A DNA stretch of 64,000 nucleotides from Erythrobasidium yunnanense. Lineage: Eukaryota > Basidiomycota > Cystobasidiomycetes > Erythrobasidiales > Erythrobasidiaceae. The notes beneath the pieces were generated by a model. It saw only the letters and a program-made list of their open reading frames with translations. It was not told the DNA's origin and did no database searches. Position 1 is the stretch's first letter, and each line of letters begins with the position of its first letter. The stretch is taken from assembly GCA_001600175.1 (NCBI GenBank), contig BCJC01000004.1, positions 124,001-188,000 on the forward strand, written 5' to 3'. Below, piece after piece: positions 11,286-23,462 of this stretch. The translations under genes were made by a program, and so were the position numbers.

Positions 11286-12011
11286 ATGTCCCGCAATATC
11301 GATAACACGAGACCCGGTAGCGAGCCTCCGTCTGCTTCTACTCCTACTCCTTCTTCTACTTCTGCTACGAATGCATCTTCTTCTGCATCATCTATATCCC
11401 GTCGAGGTAAAAGCTCATCCTTGAGGAAAAGGACAGTCACAAGGCAATCCCACGGCTACAAGTCTCCATATCCACCCAATCACAAGCTGTTAGACTGCCT
11501 TGTCGAAGGCGGAGGGTCGTACGACTCGCCTGCTTTCCTCGTCTACTGCGTCTGCCTTACGGACCAAGAGCTGTACAGGCTTACTGGGAAGCGCCTTCGG
11601 CCTAGCTCGAAGAGCAAACATACCTTTACTCTAGCAGGCTGTCCTGGCTATCAGCAAGAGATCGTAGAGTGCTATGCTAGGCCAGGACTGCTTGACGATG
11701 CACGGGGCAACTCGAAAAAATCCAGATTTCCTGGGTTTTCCACTTACACGAATTCAGTATTCCCGCCTGCTCACAGGCCGGTCTACCTCGTAATAGCCAG
11801 GCTACCCACAGAAGCTTTATGGACTATAGGGGGTCAGCAAGCTGGAATGGACGTAGAAGCTAGAATGGTTGAGGACATGGACGTAGCTGGCTGTGCAAAG
11901 ACGCTGGAAAGGATGGGAGAAACGCTCGTAGAAGCGAGGAAAGCGTGTGCAGCGATCATTGAGCGCTGGCCTCAAGATCCGAGACCCATGGTTTTCTCGT
12001 GGGATAACTAA
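11286..12011 (+). CDS. Unrecognised protein, tandem family copy 2
   Basis: Intronless, 241 residues from the ATG at 11286 (MSRNIDNTRPG). The frame is open further upstream, but the paralogue at 10305 aligns from this ATG (MSQTIDGDT). A Ser/Thr-rich N-terminus is followed by the same blocks: YCVCLTDQELYRLTGKRLR, ECYARPGLLDDAR, RPVYLVIARLPTEAL, GGQQAGMDVEARMVEDM and RKACAAIIERWPQD. The spacer to copy 1 is 234 bp. Function unknown. Strong similarity over about 190 residues with divergent N-termini points to an old tandem duplication with constraint on the C-terminal domain. Confidence 0.75.
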   Translation: MSRNIDNTRPGSEPPSASTPTPSSTSATNASSSASSISRRGKSSSLRKRTVTRQSHGYKSPYPPNHKLLDCLVEGGGSYDSPAFLVYCVCLTDQELYRLTGKRLRPSSKSKHTFTLAGCPGYQQEIVECYARPGLLDDARGNSKKSRFPGFSTYTNSVFPPAHRPVYLVIARLPTEALWTIGGQQAGMDVEARMVEDMDVAGCAKTLERMGETLVEARKACAAIIERWPQDPRPMVFSWDN

Positions 12012-12033
12012 GTCCTACACTGGATGGACATTG

Positions 12034-14148
12034 CTACGCCTCTTCGTCGTCTTCGACCGTGACACTCTGGTATGACCGCTGTGGATACCCTACCTCTTCT
12101 GCTTGGTCGTCATCATCGTCAAACCCAGGCAAAGTGCTACCACCGCTATATACGGCTTGAGGCAACGCTGGACCCTGGTAGGCATCATCTCCTCCCTCCT
12201 CATCTTCATCCATACCGGGAAGATAGTACGTAGCGTCTCCAGCCATAGACGGGCGAGCTGGCCCAACATCTTCCTCCTCCTCTTCTTCATATTGTCCACG
12301 ACAGCCGGGCGGTAGCGCTACGCCAACGTCTTCACCTGCATCTTCTTCTTCCACAGCTTGAGGCTGCGGCAAGTCAGGCTGCATTGCGAATCCAGGTGGT
12401 AGCGCTACGCCTGGTATGTTTCCGCCAAAGCCAGGTGGAAGCTTCATGGCTTTCGCGCGTTGCAGCAGACCTTCATCCACCTCCTCATCCGCATCTCTCG
12501 CATGCGGCGCAGCTGCCACCGGTGTTGCTGTTGGGGCATTCGGTCTCTTTCTCTTCCGGAGTGCGGCTTGAGGTATGAAAGCCGTCGCTTCTTTCTTCAG
12601 GTCGCGCACTTGAGGCGCTGCAGAAATGGTCGCTGAAGCACGGAGTTTCGCTATCTCTTCGTCTGTAAGAGGCTTCTTGGCTTCTTCCGCTTGCTTTGCT
12701 CCATCGCTAGCTGGAATGGCAGGCGAAGAGATAGAAGCGCCTGCGAGATTCGGTTTTGCAGGAAGCGAAGAAGGAGGTGCGGAAATTATCGGTGATGCGC
12801 CAGGTGGTAGAGGCGGTACTGAGGGACGAGGTGGAAGACCTGACGGGGGCGGAGGGAGTTGTGAAGTGACATATGGAGTTGATTGCACAGGCGATTGTGT
12901 ATATGTGCCGCGCGTAGGCGGAGGCGGAGGAGGCATTCGTCTGTAGTAAGGCGGCTGGCCCTGCATAGCAGGAGGGTAGAAAGGCGGTATACCTGGTGGT
13001 AAAGGCGCTATAAGGAGTAAATGTCAGCTTCTCGCTACAGACCGCTATAATCGGCAGGCCTCAGGACATACGCTGCTGTAGAATAGCTCTATCCCCGTGC
13101 CCGTTAGCTTTTGGTGGCGGCGGTCCATCAGGCAATGGTATACTATCTTCATCATCGCTGCTGTCGTCTTCGCTATCATCAGACTTGCCAGGGGCAGGTT
13201 CTTCCGGCATGTGTATATCATCGTCCGAATCTTCTTCTGAACTCGATTCTTCCTCTGTACAAATGCTGACTCCTTCAGCTCTGACTCGCTTCAGCGATCA
13301 ATATGCACGTACCCGCAGCTTGCTGGGCAGCTAGCTCTTCTGCAGTCGGAGCTGGCATGTAAAAGTCAGCTCGCATAGAACCGTTTAGGTGTGCTAGTAA
13401 TGATCGCTCACGTCTCGCTCTCCACGGCATGCCAGGTGGAGGTACTCCAAACGGATTGAATACAGCATCATAGTATGCAGACTTCTCACTGCGAAGTGGC
13501 CGAATGCGAAGGGTCAGAGAGACGTGGAGGCCCAGCAGGCATGTACACCTACGGATTGAGCAGTCTGCCTTTGTTACTGAACCTAAGACCTTGTCTTTCG
13601 GCTTCGAGCTTCTCTCGCACGGGTATCATGACCCCTCCGACCTTAACGCTCCCATACTTGATAGCTCCATCTTCTTCGCTATCAGCGTCATCATCTTCAT
13701 TGACTTCGCGTCCTTTGCCTTTGTTAGTAGCAGCGATGACAGCGTCCTTGGCATCTGGGTTTTTAGCGATATAGTCTTCTTTGGCTTTTCGCAAGCGGGC
13801 AAGCTCTACTTTCGCAACGTCCAGATCTGCTCGTTCACTCGATGACAGGCCAGATTGTCGTTCTAAGCGTTGTACGGCCAGAAGTATCAGCTGCCAGATC
13901 ATGCGAAGTTGGTCCCTCGTGTTATGCTGACCTTTCTGGCTGAGATCTCTGACTTCGCGTTCCAGTTCTGCAGATATATAGATAGCATGAGCTCCGTTCT
14001 AACGGTCCAAGAAGACAATCCTACCGCCCGTCCCCTTCTTTACATCTTTGAGCTCTTTCGCCTTTACACGCTCTTGCTTGTTCTTCTTCTTATCTTTAGC
14101 CTTTTGCGCTTTCCGATGCGCATCAGCTGGATTATAGCCTTTGGCCAT
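12034..14148 (-). CDS. WBP11-like pre-mRNA splicing factor
   Basis: The N-terminus MAKGYNPADAHRKAQKAK, followed by a Lys-rich KKKNKQERVKAKEL, is the Wbp11 domain of WW-domain-binding protein 11, a nuclear Npw38/PQBP1 partner in splicing. Exon 1 is best read as 14148-14025, with a 57-nt intron that gives KKGTGELEREVRDL. A 36-nt exon (13967-13932) and a 69-nt intron follow. Further exons carry YYDAVFNPFGVPPPGMPW, acidic SSSEEDSDDDIHMPEE, and IPLPDGPPPPK, all typical of the family. The last exon holds Pro-rich PPPPPP tracts and ALPPGF repeats that would bind WW domains. About seven exons; the middle boundary near 13600-13480 is the least certain. Stop at 12034. Confidence 0.85.
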
Positions 14149-14419
14149 AGCGGGAAGTCGTGCCTAAGACGACTTGTCCGGAGAAAAGGTATGATAGGTA
14201 ACAGCCAGGAGCTGCAATGCCGGCTTCAAGTAACATTTTCTACTTCTTGTGCGTTCATCAGAATACTCTGAATTGCATATAGATACAGATGTACACCCTT
14301 TATACAGCCGACAGTGCGAGATTGACCTTAGCCTCTTGATATATTAACTTGTTAACATCGCTAAACGAGCGAAAGCCGCTGTCGCTAGCGTTGCTCTGCA
14401 TTTCCTCTCTCTGTTTCCT
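14149..14419. other. Spacer between two minus-strand genes
   Basis: 271 bp with no ORF. It should contain the FIP1 3' end and the promoter of the WBP11-like gene. Part of it is AT-rich (TTGATATATTAACTTGTTAA near 14334). Confidence 0.4.
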
Positions 14420-16684
14420 CTACTTCCCTCTCCCAGCCCCAAGCATGCTCCTTGGTCCTTTTGGCAGGTTGTCTGGCAGCGGCGAGACGTGCCTTTGATT
14501 CTGCTGCTGCTGATGACCGGGAGGCGACATATTCATTCCACCTCTTCCTCCCATCATACCTCCTCTCCCACCTCTCATATTTTGCATGTTCCCTCCACCT
14601 CGATTGAAGTTGTTCCCTCCTCGGTTATTCATGTTACCGCCTCGACCACGGTTGAAAGCTTGCTGCTGGGATGCAAAGCCTCCGCCGCCTTGATTGAACT
14701 GGTTCTGCTGCTGTCCTGGACCAAGTCGAGGTTGCTGCTGGCTAAAATCTGAAGAAGCAGGCCGCTTCATGGCATTCATAGCCGCCAATTCGCTAGGATC
14801 CACCTGAAGAGCGATTCGATATCAAGACTGGCCGATTTAAATTGACATTGAGCTGAACAACTCACCTCCTCTTCATCGTAATTGCTCTGCTGCTGCGAGC
14901 TTTCGTTGTCTGCATTATCGAAATCAAGTTCTGATTCCGGCCGGGGTGTTCCTTGTTGCTGTTGTTGCTGCTGCTGTCCCATCATGCCTGTTTGCATCCA
15001 AGTGTGCATGAGCAATTTTGCAGATTTTCCAGAGGATGTTATGTCAGGGTTTTGCAATAGCAAAGGAGTAGAAAAAAGAGATGTGTACGCATACAGAACG
15101 TATAATTAGTCCTCTTCGTTCGTCGCGCGCAGTACGTATCGTCACCTGCCTCTCTGCTGCATCTGCATCTGTGGATTCGGGGTATTGTTTCCGCCTCCCA
15201 TGCCCATGCCCATGCCCATCCCCATTCCTCCTCCTCCGCCAAATTGCTGCTGCATCTGCGCCATCATGGGATTCATGCCTGCCATGTTGTTTCCCATATT
15301 GCCATGATCTGCACCGCTCATGTTCATACCACCTTGTCCGCCAAAGCCATTCATGCCGTTACTCATACCGCCTCCCATGCCTTGCTGCTGCATCTGATTC
15401 ATCATAGGATTACCGCCCATGCCTGCCATAGGGTTCATGCCCATGCTGCCTGGACCAGCCATGTTGCCAGGCATCATGCCTTGCATCCCTTGCATGCCCA
15501 TGTTCATACCGCCATTCTGCATACCACCACCGCCAGCTTGAGCATTGAACGAAGTCATGATAGTCTGCATCATCATTCCCTTCAATTCCATCGGCAAGCT
15601 ATTCCACGCTTCAGGCAGCGGTCTATTCGCGAATATCGAGAAGGGATTCTCTCTTTCTCTTTCCCTGTCTTCTCGACTTCGAGATTGTCTCGCAGCCCAT
15701 GCTTTCCAGCTAGGCTCATCAAAGCCATAGTTGAAATAATCGGCCAAATTGGCACCCGGTTTCCGCCAGTTCTTCTCCTCGATACTGTCCAGATCCACAT
15801 CGATGATGGGTTGTACGATGGGCTTGAAGTCCAATGGTGCAGCATCGGGTTCGGCTGATCCAGATCTTTGGGAGAAGACGGCTGAGGCATTATTCACATC
15901 GGGAGCGGCCACGCGTGCAGGTGTAGGTATGGGAGCGCCTGTCTGCCGTGTCGTGCTTGGGAAGGTTAGGAAAGGATTCGGTGTCGAGCGAGCAGGGCCG
16001 ACTGAAATTACGACTTCTTCAATATGTCTCTCCCACGAAAAAGGGCTGCTGCGTACCTGACTCCTGTTTCGCAGGTAGGAATTGAGGTTGTGAGGGTGCT
16101 GGTGTCGCTTGTTGTTGTAGCTGAGCTTGCGCGACAGGCGGAGGGATAGGTTGCGCAGGAACAGCGCCGACCTGTCGCGAACTGAGAGCAGCATACTTCA
16201 GTCAGCATGACATAATGTAACGGCACTGGGATGAAAGCTTGCAAGTTGTGCGACTGTGGTGGGCCGCTCGGGTTGGTATCGATGATGATTTCGAGGTCCT
16301 GCAAGTCTCCAGGCTATCAGCTACACATCTCTGGGACGTTGAGTTTGTGATATTTCGCACATCATCGCTTTCTTCAGCTTGCTGTTGCTGTTCTTCATCT
16401 TCTCCATCACTTTCGTCCATAGCTTCATCGTCGTCGTCTTCTTCTAGCTCTCCCCGTCGCTCATGCCCATTCTCATGTCCTACCGAAGCAGTCCCGTTCT
16501 CCGTAAGTGATATAGGCGGATTCACAGTTGATGCGTCGCCTGATACACCTGCAGGCGAAGAAGTGGAGGGACTCCCTTCTTTCCCTAGACCACCGCCGGG
16601 AACGCTGGAGGGAGCTGAAGGTGCTGGAGCAGAGGCATTCCCGTATAAGAAGGCATCTTCGTCGTCTTCGTCGTAAGAGCTCAT
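14420..16684 (-). CDS. FIP1: FIP1, subunit of the polyadenylation factor
   Basis: FIP1 tethers poly(A) polymerase within the cleavage and polyadenylation factor. The start [15 protein letters not shown] opens an acidic region ending in AEESDD, joined by a 62-nt intron to DLEIIIDTN. The defining Fip1 motif is [17 protein letters not shown] followed by DEPSWKAW (coded near 15750-15690). A long Met/Gly/Gln-rich tail follows, with MGMGMGMG and a polyQ run, then an RGG-type C-terminus ([14 protein letters not shown]) ending at 14420. To stay in frame, the intron at 14988-15149 must use a GC-AG donor (AG|GCAGGT); the GT donor 4 nt further would shift the frame and stop soon after. A 40-nt intron near 16150 is less certain. 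The tail is much longer than in yeast. Confidence 0.87.
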
Positions 16685-16867
16685 TGTGTCGTTGAGATGA
16701 TACTTGCAAGTAGGGAAGAGCAGAAGACACGCATGAGCTAGGATAGCAAGGCATTGTGGTTGCAGATGTCTGACAAGTAAGTAAGATAGATGCTAAATTC
16801 TCTAGCCTGGCTATGCTACATGTGGCCCATCTGATAATGCAAAATGTCCATGCCTACTCGCTTCTAC

Positions 16868-18526
16868 CTAATTATTGCTTGCGTTCAGCGGATGTTGCAT
16901 TTTATGTCTTCCCTCCAATCTATCCAACTCAATCTGCATGTCCGCCAGCACGTTCTGCAGTGCGCTCTTCTCCCATCTTCCACCTACGAAACCCGTATAT
17001 AGCATCGTTGCGCCTCCTACTCCATTCGCGATACCAAGTAGGACAAATATCCAATTAAGCCATCTGATAGGCTGGAACGAAGCCGCTACGCTAATTACTG
17101 GAATACCGAGCAGGGAGAGGAAGAATAAGGATAGTTGCAAAGAAGCGGATTTGGAGGAGCGTGAGGAATAGATAGTGATCGCGGCGCGGGCTAGTGTGAG
17201 TACTTGTAGTGAAGGAGGACGAGGTGGTATAAGCTCGATACTTTGTCCAGCTTCTCGATCCGTCTCTGAGAAAGTAAAGAGTGACTCTATACCGAAATGA
17301 TCAGAAAGACTGCAGCCTAGACCTTTGACGACGTGTTTCGCAGTGACTGAGCATTCAACAGCTTCGACATCCCACTTCTTCTCGCGGATCATGCGGTCCG
17401 GCCGCCTGAAGAGGATATAGTCGAGACGTTTCCCCTTGGCCCGCACAACATCGTCCCCGAACTTCTTGGACGCGCTGAAAGTGTTCAATGGATTGTCGCA
17501 TGTGATTCCATTGTTGATGATCGCTTCCTCGGCGCTGGGTCCGCTGGAGTTGGAAGAGATGGGATCGGATGCAGGCGGGTGACAGACTGCCCATGAATCG
17601 CTTAGCCGACCATGCGATAGTAAAAGATTGATCACCAGGCTCGTAGGTATAGAATTGAGGTCCCCGCACTGTTTCATAGCAGATAAGCGTGTTAGTTTGG
17701 CCTGGGCAGCAAGCTTCCTACAGCTGGTCGCCTTACTACAAACACATGCTGCCCCCTCTCAGCAGCTACATTCGTCAGTCTAGCTAGTTCCCACGCCTGT
17801 GCCAATCTATGCGATCTCTTCCATTCTTCTCCATACTCCCCACCTGGAGCAAAGAAGTGTGTATTCAAGACAGTCACATTCCCTATATGGGGTCCTAGGT
17901 CCAATGTCGCTTGTCCACATGCTTTCGCTACGTAGAAGTCGCCCTCGATGACGTGTAGAGGGTTGCCGTTGAGTGAGTATGGCCAGGTGGATGTTGCGAC
18001 AATGGGGTATTTCGAGAGGATACATAAGCCTGAGCCGAGTGCGCCACTACATACGCAATGCATCAGCGTCTGTACTGGAAGGGAAGGAATACACAGCACC
18101 GTACCTGTAGAAGTATCGTCCATGAACCAAGCCAGACCCGCTTTCTTTGACGCGGTTCCTCAGATATACCCAATCTTCAGAGCACCATAATTCCTGCAAA
18201 CAGACGACATCCCATCTCGAACTTCCAGCAGCAGATGTGGTTGTCGTTCTCGCTCTCAGAGGTGTATTTTCGGAGTCGCTGGCGCTTGTAGCCGTAGATG
18301 TAGGGGAAGGATAGTCATAGGTTGGATGTGATGCATATTCGTCGTCGTGTCCATTCCCGCAGATGTACTCTGCTATAGCCCGTATGCGCTCTTTCCGGCG
18401 TGCTGAGACGTATTTGAGGCCCCTTGAAGGCGGTCGTCAGTGAATACTCTTAGACAAGCTATACCTTTGACCGTACCACACATTCAGTGAGAGTATCCTG
18501 AGCTGTACACCTTGATTGTTATTCAT
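16868..18526 (-). CDS. ISC1: Neutral sphingomyelinase-type inositol phosphosphingolipid phospholipase C
   Basis: Hydrolyses complex sphingolipids to ceramide at membranes. The start MNNNQGVQLRILSLNVWYG (18526) carries the NVWYG motif of the endonuclease/exonuclease/phosphatase fold. Further motifs are VVCLQELW, GSGLCILSKYP, NGNPLHVIEGDFYVAK, NTHFFAPGG, GDLNSIP, RLDYILFR and the catalytic LSDHFGIE. The C-terminus has two hydrophobic helices (SLFFLSLLGIPVISVA and WIFVLLGIANGVGGATML), as in ISC1, followed by an amphipathic end. Exons are split by 45-70-nt introns, for example WYGQR|GLKYVS and GQHVFV|CGDLNS. The domain order and the C-terminal membrane pair favour ISC1 over soluble family members. 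Confidence 0.88.
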
Positions 18527-18678
18527 TGAAGGAATTAGTAAGCAGTGACGAGGGAGATCTTCTTGTCTTCTTTCTCCTGCTCATTCTAATTCAAGACTCT
18601 CTACTCTCTTCTTTACAGCTTTTCTACTGGCCTTTTACATGCTGCCTTAAACCGACTTATACCTAAGTATACTCTACC
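18527..18678. promoter_or_regulatory. Divergent promoter region ISC1 / MoaA
   Basis: 152 bp between the two start codons, with CT-rich stretches near 18560-18620, a common fungal core-promoter feature. Control elements not identified. Confidence 0.35.
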
Positions 18679-20228
18679 ATGTCTGTCGCGAGCACCTCCC
18701 GCAGGCTTCTGTCCTCCTCGTCAAGAGTAATCTCTCAAGCGGCCACAGCTTTACCCTCGTCTTCAAGCAGCAGCGAACCTTATATTCCACCACCACCGCA
18801 TGCTTCAACGAGTAGCTCGAGACGCCATGTAGTGCGGCAGAAGCTGGCCAAAGTAGAAGCGACAAGAGGCGGCCTCGTATCGCCCTTCCTGACAGACTCG
18901 TTCGGGCGAGAACACGACTATCTGCGCATAAGGTGGGTTCGCATTCGACTAAGTATACATTGTACTGACCGACTCTGCGCAGCCTGACCGAGAAGTGCAA
19001 TCTACGGTGTAAGCCAATGCCGATCCTTCTCATTCGCGAAAAGCACACTGACACGTATGCACAGGTACCTACTGCATGCCAGAGAATGGCGCTCCTCTTT
19101 CTCCGAAAGAACATCTCCTGACCTCCGACGAGATAGTCAGGCTCGCTGGGCTCTTCGTCAAGAATGGCGTACGCAAGATTCGCTTGACGGGTGGTGAACC
19201 GACAGTTCGCAGGGACCTAGCAGAGATAGTCGGTAAGTGTTACATGATACCTACTTCTCTGACGGATGGCTAAGTTTAACGCGGTATCGCATAGAACGCT
19301 TATCGGCACTTGGTATCGATTCGCTAGGAATGACTTCGAACGGCCTAGCTTTAGCAAGAAAGCTCCCGGGGCTTGTGGATGCAGGCTTGACGTCCCTCAA
19401 TATCTCACTCGACACGCTGGACGAGCATAAATTTGAATTGATGACACGGCGGCGTGGTCATTCTGCCGTCTTGAATGCCATCAAACAAGCATCTTCTCTC
19501 CATCATACGTCCTCCTCCTCCTCTCTCAGTACAGGCCGGCGGCTCAAGAACCTCAAGCTGAACGTTGTAGTCATCAACGGTCTGAACGACGCTGAAGTGC
19601 CTGCGTTCGTCGAATTGACACAAGATCTTCCTCTATCCGTACGGTTTATCGAATACATGCCATTCTCCGATAACCGTTGGTCAACAAGCAAACTGGTCCC
19701 CTCTGCCGACTTGCTTGCGCAAATATCAGCTCAGCACCCGATAGGCTCGATACACGCTATCACCCCGGGGATAAGCGATACGGCGAGAGAATATAGAGTG
19801 GAGGGATATAAAGGCTCGTTTGGATTCATAAGCTCAATGACGGACCACTTCTGTAGTGGGTGCTCGAGATTGAGGATACAGGCTGATGGAGGGATGAAGG
19901 TGGGCGATTCCGGATATTACGATACATTGTCCTTGGAGTGACAGCTGACTCAATTGCTTGATTTGCGAACAGGTCTGCCTGTTCGGAGCACCGAAAGTCT
20001 CCCTACGCGACCTAATGCGGAGCGGGCAAAGCGACGCAGAGATAGCTCAATCAATAGGGATAGCCGTCAAGGTACGAGCTTCTTTCGTTATCCCCATTTA
20101 TCATCGAGCTGGCAGCTGATTGACTTGTATGGTTTTCGCAGAACAAGCACTTTGCTCACGACGGAAGTTCAGGTCCGTCGGACCTGGCTAACAATGCAAA
20201 AGGTCCCATGGTACTGATTGGAGGATAA
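18679..20228 (+). CDS. Molybdenum cofactor step 1 radical SAM enzyme (MoaA / MOCS1A type)
   Basis: Converts GTP to the cyclic 3',8-dihydro-GTP intermediate, the first step of molybdenum cofactor synthesis. Six exons (18679-18932, 18983-19008, 19065-19232, 19295-19899, 19973-20071, 20142-20228) total 1239 nt, 412 residues. The N-terminus [19 protein letters not shown] looks like a mitochondrial targeting signal. The radical SAM motif C-x3-C-x2-C is CNLRCTYC, built across the second intron. [13 protein letters not shown] follows, and the second cluster has [15 protein letters not shown] plus the later VCLFG. The protein ends MVLIGG and stop; the C-terminal Gly-Gly is a known functional feature of MoaA/MOCS1A. 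The MoaC ORF begins 35 nt downstream. Confidence 0.92.
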
Positions 20229-20263
20229 ATACACAAGCTGGGTGGGAAGATCTAATAACGCCA

Positions 20264-21087
20264 ATGGCTTCTTTACTGCCATTCACGCTTCCAGTCGCAA
20301 AGGAGGCGAAGACCGCCCCGTACCCCTCTGCCAAACCTTGTACGTTCCTAGCTTCTTTCTTCGGCATTGTCGCAATCGTCTTCTTACCGGCGTTGTCTGT
20401 GTCACAGTGGCCAAAGCTTCACCCAGACGATATAGAAGCGCTGCTTTACCATTCATGCTGGCATCAACAACGAATACCATGTATGGCTATCCTCCTTTAA
20501 GCCAAATACGACTGTACTCCACTTCCCGTCCAAACCCTCCTTCGGAAATCGCGAATGAGGAACCTCGCTTGACGCACATCTCCTCCGAGACAGGCAAGCC
20601 CACCATGGTGTCTATCACCGACAAGTCCTCCACCTCTCGCTCCGCCATTGCAACGGGCCGTGTCCTTCTTACAGAACAGCTCTACAACATGCTATCTGCC
20701 TCTTCAGAAACTGGTGAGAAGAATCTAGCTAGAAAGAAGGGAGACGTATTGCTTGTAGCCCAACTGGCTGGAATCATGGGGTCCAAGAAGACAAGCGATC
20801 TCATTCCGCTTTGTCATCCGCTGAACTTGTCAAATGTGCAAGTTGGTTTGGAGCTGAAGAAACGGCAGGAAGATGGGCGCAATTTATGCTTTGTGGAAGT
20901 CTCGTGTACGGCGGAATGTCAAGGCTCGACAGGAGTAGAGATGGAAGCGCTCACTGGCGTCAGTGTAGCATGTCTAACGATCTGGGATATGTGCAAAGCG
21001 GTAGCAGGCAAAGAGATGGTTATCGAGGACATTAAGGTGCTTCGCAAAAGCGGGGGAAAGAGCGGAGATTGGGAGAGGTCAGCATAG
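20264..21087 (+). CDS. Cyclic pyranopterin monophosphate synthase (MoaC / MOCS1B type)
   Basis: MoaC turns the MoaA product into cyclic pyranopterin monophosphate. I read two exons, 20264-20339 and 20408-21087 (donor GTACGT, 68-nt intron), giving 251 residues from MASLLPFTLP. The residues before the core (RLYSTSRP) may be a mitochondrial leader. The core has TMVSITDKSSTSRSA, SDLIPLCHPLNLSNV, CQGSTGVEMEALTGVSVA and LTIWDMCKA, which are MoaC signatures. The start is inferred: an alternative is expression only as a fusion to MoaA, because a donor at 20203 in the MoaA last exon is in phase with the acceptor at 20407. Too close to MoaA for an ordinary independent promoter. Confidence 0.85.
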
Positions 21088-21274
21088 GGCGTAGAGACTT
21101 CTCAGCAACATTCTAGAGGTCTCCTGTAGCTTCCGTCAGACCGTAGAGCGTCCCTGCTATGCATTAAATCCAAGAAAAGGCCTCATATCTCCAAAGGATC
21201 GAAAATATGTATTCCTGCAAACCGTACACCTAGAACTAACTGAATCGCCGCTGTGCTGACGTGAGATCCTATGT

Positions 21275-23001
<1,727 letters not shown>

Positions 23002-23462
23002 GGTAGAGAGATAGTGAAAGAAGCGTGATGAGAGAGTGAAGTGAGACTAGTATGTTGTGTAAAGAAAGAAGAGAAGAGAGATCCCTCGAGAAGGGATTTT
23101 ATGTCCTCGTCCCTATACCGAAGGACCGCAGGGCTTCTCTCCCTTCGGGCGACGGCCAACTCGATAAGAAGGAATTTCTATGTGGGAGGGACGGGAAAGC
23201 CGGTAATAGAGAAGTCGAGACACCGTCCCTAGGCGGCTCGAGCACGACAGCCAAACACTGTCGTCGTACGTTGAGAACTTCCGGGCTCCATCCGACGAGC
23301 TGTCAGAAACACGAGATCTCAATCTGCACGAGAAGACGCAACCCGAGTGCCAGCGAAAGCAATCATTGAAGACTTGTATAACGATGCTAGATACGGCCTA
23401 CTATATCAGATTATCTCGTTGGCCGCATCTTCATCTCATTGACCGTTTCGACCAAGACCAAG
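23002..23462. promoter_or_regulatory. Divergent intergenic region, decarboxylase / regulator
   Basis: 461 bp between the two start codons. A Zn2Cys6 protein would bind CGG triplets; several CGG/CCG trinucleotides occur here (for example CGGCTCGAG near 23234), but I see no clear paired site. No coding sequence is supported. Confidence 0.35.

Noticed and set aside
13968-14003. 36-nt intron in the WBP11-like gene
   Set aside because: A donor 21 nt earlier gives a normal 57-nt intron and a better family match (KKGTGELEREV).
4414-16684. NAF1, WBP11 and FIP1 as a functional RNA-processing cluster
   Set aside because: They are interrupted by unrelated genes, lie on both strands and act in different pathways; chance neighbourhood is enough.
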